Below, piece by piece: positions 8,373 to 16,549 of a stretch of DNA of 64,000 nucleotides; within the stretch, counting starts at the first letter, position 1; each line of letters opens with the position of its first letter. The position numbers and the translations under genes are program-made. The notes under the pieces are model-generated. The model did not search any database and was not told where the DNA came from. It saw only the letters and a program-made list of their open reading frames with translations. Source of the DNA: an uncultured Bacteroidales bacterium (GTDB lineage: Bacteria; Bacteroidota; Bacteroidia; Bacteroidales; UBA932); the NCBI GenBank assembly GCA_900316795.1, contig ONEF01000002.1:1-64000 (forward strand), written 5' to 3'.

Positions 8373-8380
8373 CAAAGATA
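8373..8380 (-). promoter_or_regulatory. -7 element TATCTTTG of the acetyltransferase operon
   Basis: A perfect TAnnTTTG on the minus strand, only eight bases before the ATG at 8364. The expected start of transcription leaves almost no 5' leader. Confidence 0.65.
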
Positions 8381-8406
8381 CAAAGGATTTTGCCGCCAAA
8401 GGAAAC

Positions 8407-10026
8407 TTACTTGTACAAATAACGCTTGATACTCAGTTTAGGAGTTTTCTCAAAAGGCTTGTCCATAAGTTCCACACGGTTTATCTGGCTGTACTTGGCC
8501 AGAGATGCGTTAGCCTGGCTGCAAATCTTTTCAGGAAGCCCCTTCAATGTTTCTTCGTCCAGCTCGTCTTTGTTTGCAGGATAGACCAAAGCCACTATCT
8601 TGCCTTCTCTTTCCACGACTATGCTTTCTTCCACACCGTCAACGGCAGAAAGCACGGCTTCTATCTCTTCCGGATAAATGTTCTGCCCGGACGGGCCAAG
8701 TATCATGGATTTGATGCGCCCGCGTATGAAGATGTTGCCTTTTTTATCTATTATGCCCAAGTCTCCTGTCCTGAACCAACCGTCTTTTGTGAAGGCCTTT
8801 TCGTTAGCTTCCGGATTCTTGTAATACCCTACCGTAATGTTTGCCCCGCGTGCCTGGATTTCTCCAGGTATGGTATGCGGATCAGCAGAATCTATACGGA
8901 GTTCATGTACAGGCTTTCCGCAGGAGCCGGGAACAAACTGCTCCCACCACTGGTAACCAAGTAAAGGGCAGGCTTCAGTCATACCATAACCTACCGTATA
9001 AGGGAGACGGATACGCTTGAAACAGCGTTCTACTTCCGGCTTTAGCGGAGCCCCGCCCATGATGAAGCACCCCACATTCCCTCCGAACGCCTCAACTATC
9101 TTGTTACGTATTTTCTTGAAAACAAGACCTCTCAGCACAGGAATGTAAAGAAGAGCCTTGTACTTGGAAAGCGCCGGTTTGATGGAACCGGAATAAATCT
9201 TCTCCATAACCAGCGGAACCGTTACCACCATGTAAGGCTTCACTTCCTTCATTGCTGCAAGAAGAGTGCTCGGCGACGGGGCCTTGCCCAGAAAATAAAC
9301 CGTAACTCCATCTATATTAGGATGTATGAACTCAATTGCAAGACCATACATGTGCGCAAGCGGAAGCATAGACACCATTGTCTGCCCAGGCGTGTTCGGA
9401 AAATGCTCGTTTGCAAAATCATCAGTATCACTGATAGCCCCGTATGTGAGCATTACTCCCTTAGGATCCCCGGATGTCCCTGATGTATAATTAATTACAG
9501 CAACATCAGATTCATTGTCAGAAGGATATGAAACCTGTTCAGGAGAAAAACCTTCAGGATATTTCAAGTCAAACGCACCGGATTTGCCTTCCCAGGCCTC
9601 AGCCACACTGCTGTCAGAGGCCCAAAGCAGTTTTCCGTCGCCGATGCAAAAAGCAGCCTTTAGTGCCGGCATATCTTCCGGCTTGAGTTTTGCCCAGATT
9701 TCTGCATCGGTGAACAGCAGAACACTGTCTGAATGGTTCACAAGCGTACAGATTCCATCCGGATGGAAGTCAGACAGCAGCGGCACAACTATCCTTTCGT
9801 TGACATTGATGCCCCAGAAAGTCATGGCCCACGCCGCTGAGTTTCTGGCGCACAGAGCAATTTTCTCTCCCTTTTCAATTCCTGCTTTTTCAAAAAAAAG
9901 GCGGAAAAGTTCGATGTTTTTTGCAAGATCTGAATAACAATAGGATGCGCCGTTATAATCGCAGAGCGCTTTCAGATTCCAATGATGCCGGATTGTAAAT
10001 TCCAGCTTGGAAAGATAAGGTGTCAT
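8407..10026 (-). CDS. AMP-forming long-chain fatty acid-CoA ligase
   Basis: 539 residues from the ATG at 10026, placed after a perfect -7 promoter. It shows the ANL-superfamily landmarks in order: the Ser/Thr/Gly loop YTSGTSGDPKG (about 178-188), GYGMTEACPLL (about 347), GWFRTGDLG (about 420) and the hinge/C-domain GRIKSMILGPSGQNIYPEEIE stretch. The last residues (TPKLSIKRYLYK) carry the catalytic Lys position. It activates a fatty acid with ATP and loads CoA. The N-domain and PSGQNIYPEEIE form are those of Bacteroidota long-chain acyl-CoA synthetases. A single-gene unit, convergent to nothing and divergent from the LOG gene. Confidence 0.9.
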   Translation of the reverse strand: MTPYLSKLEFTIRHHWNLKALCDYNGASYCYSDLAKNIELFRLFFEKAGIEKGEKIALCARNSAAWAMTFWGINVNERIVVPLLSDFHPDGICTLVNHSDSVLLFTDAEIWAKLKPEDMPALKAAFCIGDGKLLWASDSSVAEAWEGKSGAFDLKYPEGFSPEQVSYPSDNESDVAVINYTSGTSGDPKGVMLTYGAISDTDDFANEHFPNTPGQTMVSMLPLAHMYGLAIEFIHPNIDGVTVYFLGKAPSPSTLLAAMKEVKPYMVVTVPLVMEKIYSGSIKPALSKYKALLYIPVLRGLVFKKIRNKIVEAFGGNVGCFIMGGAPLKPEVERCFKRIRLPYTVGYGMTEACPLLGYQWWEQFVPGSCGKPVHELRIDSADPHTIPGEIQARGANITVGYYKNPEANEKAFTKDGWFRTGDLGIIDKKGNIFIRGRIKSMILGPSGQNIYPEEIEAVLSAVDGVEESIVVEREGKIVALVYPANKDELDEETLKGLPEKICSQANASLAKYSQINRVELMDKPFEKTPKLSIKRYLYK

Positions 10027-10057
10027 TGTCCAGGTATCAGGTTTTGGTATCAATAGC

Positions 10058-10065
10058 CAAATATA
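10058..10065 (-). promoter_or_regulatory. -7 element TATATTTG of the acyl-CoA synthetase gene
   Basis: A perfect TAnnTTTG on the minus strand, 31 bases upstream of the ATG at 10026; no clear TTTG at the expected -33 position. Confidence 0.6.
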
Positions 10066-10111
10066 CAACTTTTTGCCAAATTCGTTTACCCTGCAGCAGA
10101 AAAGGAAAGAT

Positions 10112-10140
10112 TATCACGATTTTAGGCCAACGTATCACGA
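10112..10140. repeat. Direct repeat TATCACGA, two copies 21 bp apart
   Basis: Identical octamers at 10112-10119 and 10133-10140 are spaced by two helical turns in the divergent region between the acyl-CoA synthetase and LOG genes. They could be paired binding sites of a regulator; no factor is identified. Confidence 0.4.
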
Positions 10141-10227
10141 CACTGAAGGCAAACAGGAGTGGTAACCAATCATCAAACAAAGAATTCAAGGAAAAACACT
10201 ATCTTTATACCATATAACAGAAAACAA

Positions 10228-11196
10228 ATGGGATCTGACATGAAAACCATAGATCTACAGAAAATACAGGCTCTGGAAAACTATACAGAGAAACTCCCGT
10301 TCAAACCTGTCCGACGGGAACTTTACACTGCAGAAGAACTTTACAGTGGGTTTGACCCAGAGGATGAAAAGTCCAAGGACACTTGCGCTGACGCTCTGAT
10401 TTACAAGCATTATCTGGAAAAAGGAAAGCAACCGGAAGACATAAGGGAATCTTTATGCCGGTCTATCCATGACCACGATATGCACATCAACCTGAAAAAC
10501 TTCTTCAAGGATCACGATTCCCGCAAATGTGTGGGAATTATGGGAGGGCATGCCAACTCCAGAAAGGACGAAATGTTCCGCAAAGTCGTACTCCTGAGCA
10601 AACAGCTCACAGAGAACGGATTCTATATGCTAAGCGGCGGAGGTCCCGGAGCCATGGAAGCCACACATCTCGGAGCCTGGATGGCCGGTAGAAGACCGGA
10701 AGAGGTTGAGAACGCTCTCCAAATCCTTTCCTCAGCCCCTACCTTCAGGGATGAGGGCTGGCTTTCCACTGCTTTCAAGGTAAGGGAAAAATATCCTCAG
10801 GACAGATTCGAGAGCATATCAATCCCGACCTGGCTCTACGGACATGAGCCGTCAACACCATTTGCAACGCATATAGCCAAATTCTTTGAAAACAGTATAA
10901 GGGAAGACAGTATCCTCACTTATGCTTTCGGCGGAATCGTATATACCCCGGGAAGTGCCGGAACAATGCAGGAAATTTTCCAGGACGCTGTCCAGAACCA
11001 TTATGTTTCTTTCGGGTTCTCCAGCCCTATGGTTTTTATGGGCAAGAAATTCTGGACAGAGGAAATGCCTGTCTATCCCCTTCTGGAAGACCTCGTGAAA
11101 AAGGGGAAGTACAAAAACCTGATAATGACTCTCACAGATAGTCTGGACGATATACAGAAGTTCCTGACTGAATTCAGCAACGGACTGTGCAAATAA
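10228..11196 (+). CDS. LOG-family protein (Rossmann nucleotide-binding)
   Basis: 322 residues from the ATG at 10228 (318 if ATG 10240 is used). Motifs: CVGIMGGHANSR, the Rossmann strand and loop; MLSGGGPGAMEATHLGAW (about 135), the GGGxxGxM box of LOG/lysine-decarboxylase-like proteins; and YTPGSAGTMQEIFQ (about 238), a PGGxGTxxE variant with Ser-Ala in place of Gly-Gly. The family cleaves cytokinin ribotides or related nucleotides; this longer form with a 90-residue N-terminal extension is of unknown substrate. A TATCTTTA -7-like element lies at 10200-10207. The gene ends at a strong bidirectional terminator. Confidence 0.8.
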   Translation: MGSDMKTIDLQKIQALENYTEKLPFKPVRRELYTAEELYSGFDPEDEKSKDTCADALIYKHYLEKGKQPEDIRESLCRSIHDHDMHINLKNFFKDHDSRKCVGIMGGHANSRKDEMFRKVVLLSKQLTENGFYMLSGGGPGAMEATHLGAWMAGRRPEEVENALQILSSAPTFRDEGWLSTAFKVREKYPQDRFESISIPTWLYGHEPSTPFATHIAKFFENSIREDSILTYAFGGIVYTPGSAGTMQEIFQDAVQNHYVSFGFSSPMVFMGKKFWTEEMPVYPLLEDLVKKGKYKNLIMTLTDSLDDIQKFLTEFSNGLCK

Positions 11197-11197
11197 G

Positions 11198-11230
11198 AAA
11201 AGCGGCTTTCAGTTTTTGAAAGCCGCTTTT
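11198..11230. terminator. Bidirectional rho-independent terminator
   Basis: A 13-bp perfect stem, AAAAGCGGCTTTC (11198-11210) with GAAAGCCGCTTTT (11218-11230), has a seven-base loop and T-runs on both strands. It serves the LOG gene (plus) and the DUF4252 operon (minus). Confidence 0.95.
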
Positions 11231-11251
11231 TGTTTGAACACTACTTAATTA

Positions 11252-11740
11252 TCATTTCATCTGCTCGGCGAGGACTTTTTCAAGATCTTCCCGGTTCATG
11301 TTGCCGTCTATGCAGATGAAGGTGGCTTCAGACTCGTCTATGGCGTACATCACAAAACTGTTCACTGTTTTCTGGTCCCCTACCGTGTACATCTTCATTG
11401 TCTGACCGCTGTCCTTGGCTTCCATCAGAAGTTCGTATTTCCTGGAAGATACAAACTTCTTCACGTCACTTGCCAAAGCTTCCCTTATGGCAGGATTCTC
11501 ACTGCTGATCAGATACATTCCGGTCAGAGTCCTTATCACCGGAGCCAGATCTACGGTTTCTTCCTCTGAACCGGCTTTTATTTCAGGAAGTTTCCCGATA
11601 AGGCGGAACATGGCCGGAGATATGTAAACGGCACTCACGCCATCATTGTCCGAATATTTTTCATAGATGCTCCTTCCGCTCTGGGCAAAGGAAGCGATTG
11701 TCACAAGCAGCAAAACTGCAATTATGGATATGCGTTTCAT
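11252..11740 (-). CDS. DUF4252 protein, last gene of a sigma-factor operon
   Basis: 162 residues with a signal peptide (MKRISIIAVLLLVTIASFAQ). The body pattern (SAVYISPAMFRLIGKLP..., LLMEAKDSGQTMKMYTVGD, ATFICIDGNMNREDLEKVL) is that of DUF4252 proteins, small exported Bacteroidota proteins. It aligns by eye with the paralogue at 12635-13144 (LLMEAKDEGDVMKIYGTLN; FIYLSGSFSMDDLAKVI). Its ATG overlaps the stop of the anti-sigma gene by four bases, so translation is coupled. Function unknown; the operon suggests an envelope signal or a target of the sigma factor. Confidence 0.85.
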   Translation of the reverse strand: MKRISIIAVLLLVTIASFAQSGRSIYEKYSDNDGVSAVYISPAMFRLIGKLPEIKAGSEEETVDLAPVIRTLTGMYLISSENPAIREALASDVKKFVSSRKYELLMEAKDSGQTMKMYTVGDQKTVNSFVMYAIDESEATFICIDGNMNREDLEKVLAEQMK

Positions 11741-12150
11741 TTTTCGTTGATTTTTCTGATTATTTCTTTTGGTTTTTCAATTATCCTGGCTGCCTGAAAA
11801 GATTTGCCGGCAGCTTTGGACATTTCATCCGATATACGGCTGAAGGCTTTTTCAACCTCAGCGTATGCAAGATAAGGGTCGTCGAAAGTATCCTTGAGAT
11901 TTGGCTTCTGGGGATACCTCAGGAAGAAGAAAGTTGCTATGCAGGCTGCGGCAACACCCAAGACACCAGCAGCGATCCTGGTCCGCAAGGATGGTATCCC
12001 ATCCAATGTCCCGTCCTCCATTAAAAGCTTGGCGTCAATGACTTGCTCAAGCCTGTCCTGAAGTCCGTCCGGAACAGTTATGGAACTGTCCTGTGCCGCC
12101 TTTTGAAGATCTTCAAAATCAAGTTTTTCTATTTCTTCTATTTTCTTCAT
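11737..12150 (-). CDS. Putative anti-sigma factor, single membrane span
   Basis: 137 residues. The N-terminal cytosolic part (MKKIEEIEKLDFEDLQKAAQ) is helical, like a sigma-binding anti-sigma domain. One transmembrane segment is at about 58-77 (RIAAGVLGVAAACIATFFFL), followed by a short periplasmic tail. It overlaps the sigma-factor gene by four bases (ATGA) and the next DUF4252 gene by four. The anti-sigma role is inferred from position and topology; no ZAS zinc motif (HxxxCxxC) is present. Confidence 0.7.
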   Translation of the reverse strand: MKKIEEIEKLDFEDLQKAAQDSSITVPDGLQDRLEQVIDAKLLMEDGTLDGIPSLRTRIAAGVLGVAAACIATFFFLRYPQKPNLKDTFDDPYLAYAEVEKAFSRISDEMSKAAGKSFQAARIIEKPKEIIRKINEK

Positions 12151-12626
12151 AATTTGTTTTTCAACGATTGTTTAGCTCTTGAGAGCACCACTCTTATTGT
12201 CAGGTATCCCAGGCCTGTAATCTTCATTATCTCCTCATAGGACCGCCCCTCTATCAGGCGGAGAGTCAGTACTTGTCTCTGCCTTTCCGGTAGAGATTTC
12301 ACAGCTGCAAGCACCTTCTGGAGCCTGTCAGAGGAATCAATCCGCTCATCTTGCAACATTTCCGCCCCTGTTTCCGGGATTTTGTCAGTCACAACCGTTT
12401 TCTTTGAAGAGCGGATGCGGTCTATGCAAATGTTCTTCAGAAGGCGGATGCTGTAGGCTTCCGGAGTCTGGATGAAATCCAGCCTTCCTCTAATCTGCCA
12501 AAGTTTCAGATAGAGTTCCTGCAGGGCGTCCTCAGCTTCACTTTCAGACTCCAGAATATAATAAGCCACTCTGTAAAGCCTTGAAGAAAGGGACAAATAC
12601 TCTTGTTTGAAACGTACGGCATCCAT
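12147..12626 (-). CDS. ECF-type RNA polymerase sigma factor
   Basis: 159 residues. Region 2 is at about 8-75 (LYRVAYYILESESEAEDALQ, with the LQELYLKLWQ helix that contacts core polymerase). Region 4 is at about 105-155 (LPERQRQVLTLRLIEGRSYE, then GLGYLTIRVVLSRAKQSLKN as the helix-turn-helix). It directs polymerase to a small regulon, probably including its own operon. It is embedded between DUF4252 paralogues and upstream of its presumed anti-sigma factor. Confidence 0.92.
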   Translation of the reverse strand: MDAVRFKQEYLSLSSRLYRVAYYILESESEAEDALQELYLKLWQIRGRLDFIQTPEAYSIRLLKNICIDRIRSSKKTVVTDKIPETGAEMLQDERIDSSDRLQKVLAAVKSLPERQRQVLTLRLIEGRSYEEIMKITGLGYLTIRVVLSRAKQSLKNKL

Positions 12627-12634
12627 CTCAGATC

Positions 12635-13144
12635 CTACTGCTCATTTATGACCTTTGCCAGATCATCCATACTGAAACTTCCGCTCAGGTAGATGAACGT
12701 TCCGTCTGAAGGAGCAAAGAGCGCCACATCGCTGACCTTGCCGGTTTTCTCGTTCAAGGTACCATAGATTTTCATCACATCTCCTTCATCCTTGGCCTCC
12801 ATCAGAAGTTCGGCTTCCTTGAGAATGTTGGAAAGTTTGCTGCTGATTTTCTGCTTTAACGCCTTGTCAGCGTCCTCATAGGAGAGGATTGAAATGCCCT
12901 TGAGCCCCTTCATCATGGAAAGAGCCTGTTTCATATCCTTGTCACCGTCATCAGCAAACCTCATCACCCCTTTGATGAGAGATGTCCCGAGCCAGCCGAG
13001 GTCTATCACCTCAACACCTTTGCTGTTTTTGTACTGAGAGATTACCGAGGCCACTTTCCTCTTGGAAACCTTGCCGCCCGGTGTTTCCGCCAACATTCCC
13101 AGAGGCAGAATCAGCATCAGAGCAATAAAAACAAATCTTTTCAT
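12635..13144 (-). CDS. DUF4252 protein, first gene of the sigma-factor operon
   Basis: 169 residues. The ATG at 13144 gives a signal peptide (MKRFVFIALMLILPLGMLAE); the frame is open further upstream, but that part overlaps a terminator hairpin. Homologous to the DUF4252 gene at the other end of the operon. It ends eight bases before the sigma-factor start. A CATTTTTG element, one mismatch from the -7 consensus, lies about 14 bases upstream, and could alternatively be read by the operon's own sigma factor. Confidence 0.85.
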   Translation of the reverse strand: MKRFVFIALMLILPLGMLAETPGGKVSKRKVASVISQYKNSKGVEVIDLGWLGTSLIKGVMRFADDGDKDMKQALSMMKGLKGISILSYEDADKALKQKISSKLSNILKEAELLMEAKDEGDVMKIYGTLNEKTGKVSDVALFAPSDGTFIYLSGSFSMDDLAKVINEQ

Positions 13145-13160
13145 AAACCGTTGTTTTGCA

Positions 13161-13197
13161 AAAATGGATGGACAGGTCCACTTCGCTGTCCACCCAT
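13161..13197 (-). terminator. Terminator of the NlpC/P60 gene
   Basis: Arms ATGGATGGACAG (13164-13175) and CTGTCCACCCAT (13186-13197) pair with one A-C mismatch. On the minus strand the stem is followed by TTTTT, 50 bases past the stop of the upstream gene and just before the DUF4252 operon. Confidence 0.75.
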
Positions 13198-13248
13198 ATA
13201 GACGGATAAGTCTCAGATTTGTTATCGTTGAAAACAACAAAAACAAAA

Positions 13249-14205
13249 CTACTTGACCCTGAGTTTGCGACCTGCCCTCAGCACGGTCTTCTTGGTAATC
13301 CCGTTCAGCTGGCACAGTTTGTCTATGGTTGTCTTGTACTTTTTGGCAATGCCATAGAGGGTATCTCCTGCCTTGATGGTGTGATATTTGGCAGAGGACT
13401 GCTGCCTTGGCTCGTCTGCCGGCTGCGAGTGCACCTGAGGCTGGTTTTCCTTTGTTATCTGAGGTATCTTCTGCCCCTGGTTGCTGACTGTACGCCATTT
13501 GCCGTTTCCGTCAAGGATGATGCTCAGCGATGAGTCCGGCTGGGTCATCCTTCCGCTCGGGTCTATGTAAAACCACCTGCCGCTCTCAAGAAGCACTATC
13601 TGGCGATCTGATGGTGAAGCTTCTACATAAACCGTATCCTCAGAAACATTTGCATCCGAAGTCTCAGGACGGGTAATTTCTGAAGGAACCATGTCAGGAA
13701 GAACTCTCCTGGCCCCGAGAAAACGGTCAGAATAATAGGTTTCGCTAAGGTTTGAAACAGTTATGCCTTTCTTGGTGGAAGCATGGATGAAACGGAAATC
13801 TGTATAGGTACTGTCCACGAACTCGATGAAAAGTCCGGCATGGCCTATCACTCTCTTGTTTTTCCTGGAACCGAAGATCAGTATGTCTCCTTTCTGGAGG
13901 TTGCGGAAGCTTCCTTCAACCGGGCGGCCGTCTGTCGCCTGGTCTTTGGATGAGCGGGAAAGTTTGTAACCGAACTTGTTATAGACATAGCACGTGAAGC
14001 CTGTGCAGTCAAAGCTCCTTGGCCCGTTTGCTCCATACTTGTACCTTACTCCAAGATGGCGGTAAGCTTCTTCTATTATCTTGTCCGCAAGCTCCGCCGT
14101 ACTGATGTACAAACTGTCATGCTGCACTTTAGCAGTATTCTCTTCCTGCGCATAAATCGCTGAGGAAAAGAAGAATATAAATAGAAATGTCAAAAACTTC
14201 TTCAT
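13249..14205 (-). CDS. Exported NlpC/P60 (C40) peptidoglycan peptidase with C-terminal LysM
   Basis: 318 residues with a signal peptide (MKKFLTFLFIFFFSSAIYAQ). The NlpC/P60 domain at about 38-170 carries the catalytic triad positions: Cys67 in SFDCTGF, His122 in GHAGLF and His141 in FIHAS. A linker rich in Glu, Ser and Gln leads to one LysM domain at about 273-316 (YHTIKAGDTLYGIAKKYKTT). It should cut the D-gamma-glutamyl-diaminopimelate bond in the periplasm. Its start overlaps the stop of the beta-propeller gene by four bases, so the two are coupled. Confidence 0.93.
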   Translation of the reverse strand: MKKFLTFLFIFFFSSAIYAQEENTAKVQHDSLYISTAELADKIIEEAYRHLGVRYKYGANGPRSFDCTGFTCYVYNKFGYKLSRSSKDQATDGRPVEGSFRNLQKGDILIFGSRKNKRVIGHAGLFIEFVDSTYTDFRFIHASTKKGITVSNLSETYYSDRFLGARRVLPDMVPSEITRPETSDANVSEDTVYVEASPSDRQIVLLESGRWFYIDPSGRMTQPDSSLSIILDGNGKWRTVSNQGQKIPQITKENQPQVHSQPADEPRQQSSAKYHTIKAGDTLYGIAKKYKTTIDKLCQLNGITKKTVLRAGRKLRVK

Positions 14206-15512
14206 GGCTGCCTGTATTCTACTTCAAAAATATCAACGGCGTTTCCGCCACCGTTGCTCCTGCCCTGGGATGTGGTAAAGAGGAAACGTCCGTCATCAGA
14301 AATGTCCAGCCCTACCGGATAAGAATCGGCCGGAAGGGTTCCTATCAGTTTCATTGCAACTGCATCCACAATAGCCAGACAACTGCTGGAATTGCATGCT
14401 GCAAAGATGTAATCGCCTTTTGGAGAAATGTTTATGGTCCTGGCTCCAGCCGGCACCTTGCACTGCTGGAAACCTGTAACGGCTACGGTCTTGACCTTGT
14501 CTCCGTCCAAGGTGCGTACCTTGCCGAGGAAGGTATCAACCGGCATCCTGAGCACATATCCGTATTTGTTTATGCTCACATACAGGATACCGTCCTTTAT
14601 CAGAAGATGCCTCAGGTTGGACATTATCCCAACCGCCCTTCCAAGATACTTCTTCTGTTCAAGGTCTATGACTGCAATACCTCCACTGCCCCCCATACAC
14701 CCTACTAGAAGATACCTGCCGTCTTCCGTAAAGACCGTACCCCTGAGGCAGTAGCCGCTGTTGACATCCCTGTCAACCTTCTGGGTCAGGCTGAAATTCA
14801 GGTTAAGTTTATAGTCCACGACAAGGCATGCGATGTACTTCCATTCTTCAGGTTTTTGGGAAGATATGTCCATCAGCCCCACAGTGTTGTCTCCCCAATG
14901 GGTCACAGCCAGAAGCTTGCCGTCGTGGGAGGTAGCCACCATCTTTGGCAGAGGCCCGGTCTCGAAGATGCGGATGATGCTGTCTTTGCGGGTGTCTATC
15001 ACAGCCATTGCAGATGGTTCCTGGGCGTTTATATCGTAACTGCGGCGGTAATAAGGAATCCAGAGATAGCGCCCTCTGTGGGAGAAAGTGCTCTCCACCG
15101 GCTTTCCCATGAAGGAATCAGGAGACTTGTACTCGTGACGGAAATGGAACAGGCCGCTGGCGGGAGCCCACAGAGCTTTGTGGGCAGAAGTGAAAGTATG
15201 GTCTATAACCTTGAGTTTCTTGCCTGTTGCAAAATCATATACTGCAGTTTTCCCGCCTTCCAGGGAATTGACATAGTATTTTTCTCCCGAAGGATGTATG
15301 TTCACAGACTTTGGAGAATTGATATCAGTATCCAATGTGGCGGTGTCTCTGAAATTGAACTGCTGCTTGCGGGTCCTGAAAGTGACTTTGATGCGTTCGG
15401 AAGAAAATGATGTTCCAGGCTTCGGATGCACAATGCCCTGGCCATAAACAGAAACGGCAGTCAAAACAGCGCTCAGGACAAGGGCGGTTATCGGTCTTAA
15501 ACTTCTTTTCAT
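14202..15512 (-). CDS. Exported YncE-like beta-propeller protein
   Basis: 436 residues with a signal peptide (MKRSLRPITALVLSAVLTAV). Repeated blades of about 45 residues have the pattern S-x-DGK-LLAV-T...DxxxxK (SHDGKLLAVTHWGDNTVGLM, SPKGDYIFAACNSSSCLAIV, SDDGRFLFTTSQGRSNGG), typical of YncE/cytochrome-d1-like seven-bladed propellers. It may sense or bind cell-wall fragments, since it is co-translated with the LysM peptidase, but that is inference. A perfect -7 element (TAACTTTG) precedes it. Confidence 0.8.
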   Translation of the reverse strand: MKRSLRPITALVLSAVLTAVSVYGQGIVHPKPGTSFSSERIKVTFRTRKQQFNFRDTATLDTDINSPKSVNIHPSGEKYYVNSLEGGKTAVYDFATGKKLKVIDHTFTSAHKALWAPASGLFHFRHEYKSPDSFMGKPVESTFSHRGRYLWIPYYRRSYDINAQEPSAMAVIDTRKDSIIRIFETGPLPKMVATSHDGKLLAVTHWGDNTVGLMDISSQKPEEWKYIACLVVDYKLNLNFSLTQKVDRDVNSGYCLRGTVFTEDGRYLLVGCMGGSGGIAVIDLEQKKYLGRAVGIMSNLRHLLIKDGILYVSINKYGYVLRMPVDTFLGKVRTLDGDKVKTVAVTGFQQCKVPAGARTINISPKGDYIFAACNSSSCLAIVDAVAMKLIGTLPADSYPVGLDISDDGRFLFTTSQGRSNGGGNAVDIFEVEYRQP

Positions 15513-15527
15513 AAGCAGTTATTTCTC

Positions 15528-15535
15528 CAAAGTTA
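15528..15535 (-). promoter_or_regulatory. -7 element TAACTTTG of the propeller-peptidase operon
   Basis: A perfect TAnnTTTG on the minus strand, 15 bases before the ATG at 15512, back to back with the EamA promoter at 15556-15563. Confidence 0.65.
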
Positions 15536-15555
15536 GGAATTATTTCCCTTTTCAT

Positions 15556-15563
15556 TACATTTG
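15556..15563 (+). promoter_or_regulatory. -7 element TACATTTG of the EamA gene
   Basis: A perfect TAnnTTTG on the plus strand, 27 bases before the chosen ATG at 15591. It supports that start over the in-frame TTG at 15561, which lies inside the promoter. Confidence 0.65.
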
Positions 15564-15590
15564 ACGTCTGAAAAACCAATTTGTCGCCCC

Positions 15591-16532
15591 ATGCCGTACA
15601 CCGGTGAAATACTCTCTTTGTCGGTAGCTGTCCTGTGGACGGCTACGGCTCTTTTCGCAGACGTTGCCAGCCACCGTCTGGGAGCAATGACCGTCAATAT
15701 CATACGCTTGAGCTTTGCCACGGTTTTCATAGCCCTGATACTTTTCTTTACCATAGGTGCACCCTATCCGCTATATGCCGGAGGGAAAGCCTGGTTCTGG
15801 CTGGGGCTTTCAGCATTGGTAGGCTACACTTTCGGAGACTTCTGCCTTTTCAACTCTTACCTTGTCATCGGAGCCAGATTCGGCCAGCTGTTCATGACAT
15901 TGGCGCCACCGGCAGCAGCGGTTGCCAGCTGGATTTTTCTTGGAGAGAAGATGGAAGGCAAGTCCTGGATTGCAATGGCAGTAACCCTGACCGGAATCGC
16001 AATCTCCATCCTCGGAAAGGACAGCGGCAACAGTTCAAAGATAAAGTTCTCCCTTCCTGTCAAAGGCATACTTCTCGGCCTTGGAGCCGGAATCGGGCAA
16101 GGGGTAGGTCTGGTTCTCAGCAAGATAGGCATGCAGCACTATCAGATGGACATTCCGGCAGACTCTCCTTCTGATATGGAGTTCATGATGCCGTTTGCCT
16201 CAACAATGATAAGGGCAATAGTAGGTGCAGCCGGCTTTATCGCGATAATGGCCCTCCAGAAAAACCTCGGACAACTCTCCGCAGCCAGAAAAGACGGAAA
16301 AGGATTCAGGTATGCCTTGCTTACAACAATCTTCGGACCGGTACTCGGAGTTTCCCTCTCCCTTATGGCCGTTCAATATGCCAATGCCGGAATAGCCCAG
16401 ACTCTGATGGCTCTTACCCCTGTCCTTATCATCCTTCCTTACTGCCTGATTCACAAGCAGAAGGTAAAACTCAGGGAAATTGCGGGAGTTCTGGTCAGCA
16501 TGATTGGAGTATCCATGTTCTTCCTCTTGTAG
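15591..16532 (+). CDS. EamA/DMT-family transporter, ten transmembrane segments
   Basis: 313 residues from the ATG at 15591. Two EamA repeats of five hydrophobic segments each are visible. The first holds LSVAVLWTATALFADVAS, the loop SYLVIGARFGQLFMTLAPP and WIFLGEKMEGKSW; the second ends TLMALTPVLIILPYC, with IAGVLVSMIGVSMFFLL at the C-terminus. The glycine-rich GLGAGIGQGVGLVLSK lies in the sixth segment. The family exports amino acids, metabolites or drugs; the substrate is unknown. It converges on the UvrA-like gene with a 17-base gap. Confidence 0.88.
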   Translation: MPYTGEILSLSVAVLWTATALFADVASHRLGAMTVNIIRLSFATVFIALILFFTIGAPYPLYAGGKAWFWLGLSALVGYTFGDFCLFNSYLVIGARFGQLFMTLAPPAAAVASWIFLGEKMEGKSWIAMAVTLTGIAISILGKDSGNSSKIKFSLPVKGILLGLGAGIGQGVGLVLSKIGMQHYQMDIPADSPSDMEFMMPFASTMIRAIVGAAGFIAIMALQKNLGQLSAARKDGKGFRYALLTTIFGPVLGVSLSLMAVQYANAGIAQTLMALTPVLIILPYCLIHKQKVKLREIAGVLVSMIGVSMFFLL

Positions 16533-16549
16533 CTTAGCTGAAGAACCAT

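Noticed and set aside
13145-13498. N-terminal extension of the first DUF4252 protein
   Set aside because: It crosses a terminator hairpin and the NlpC/P60 gene on the same strand in another frame; the ATG at 13144 gives a proper signal peptide.
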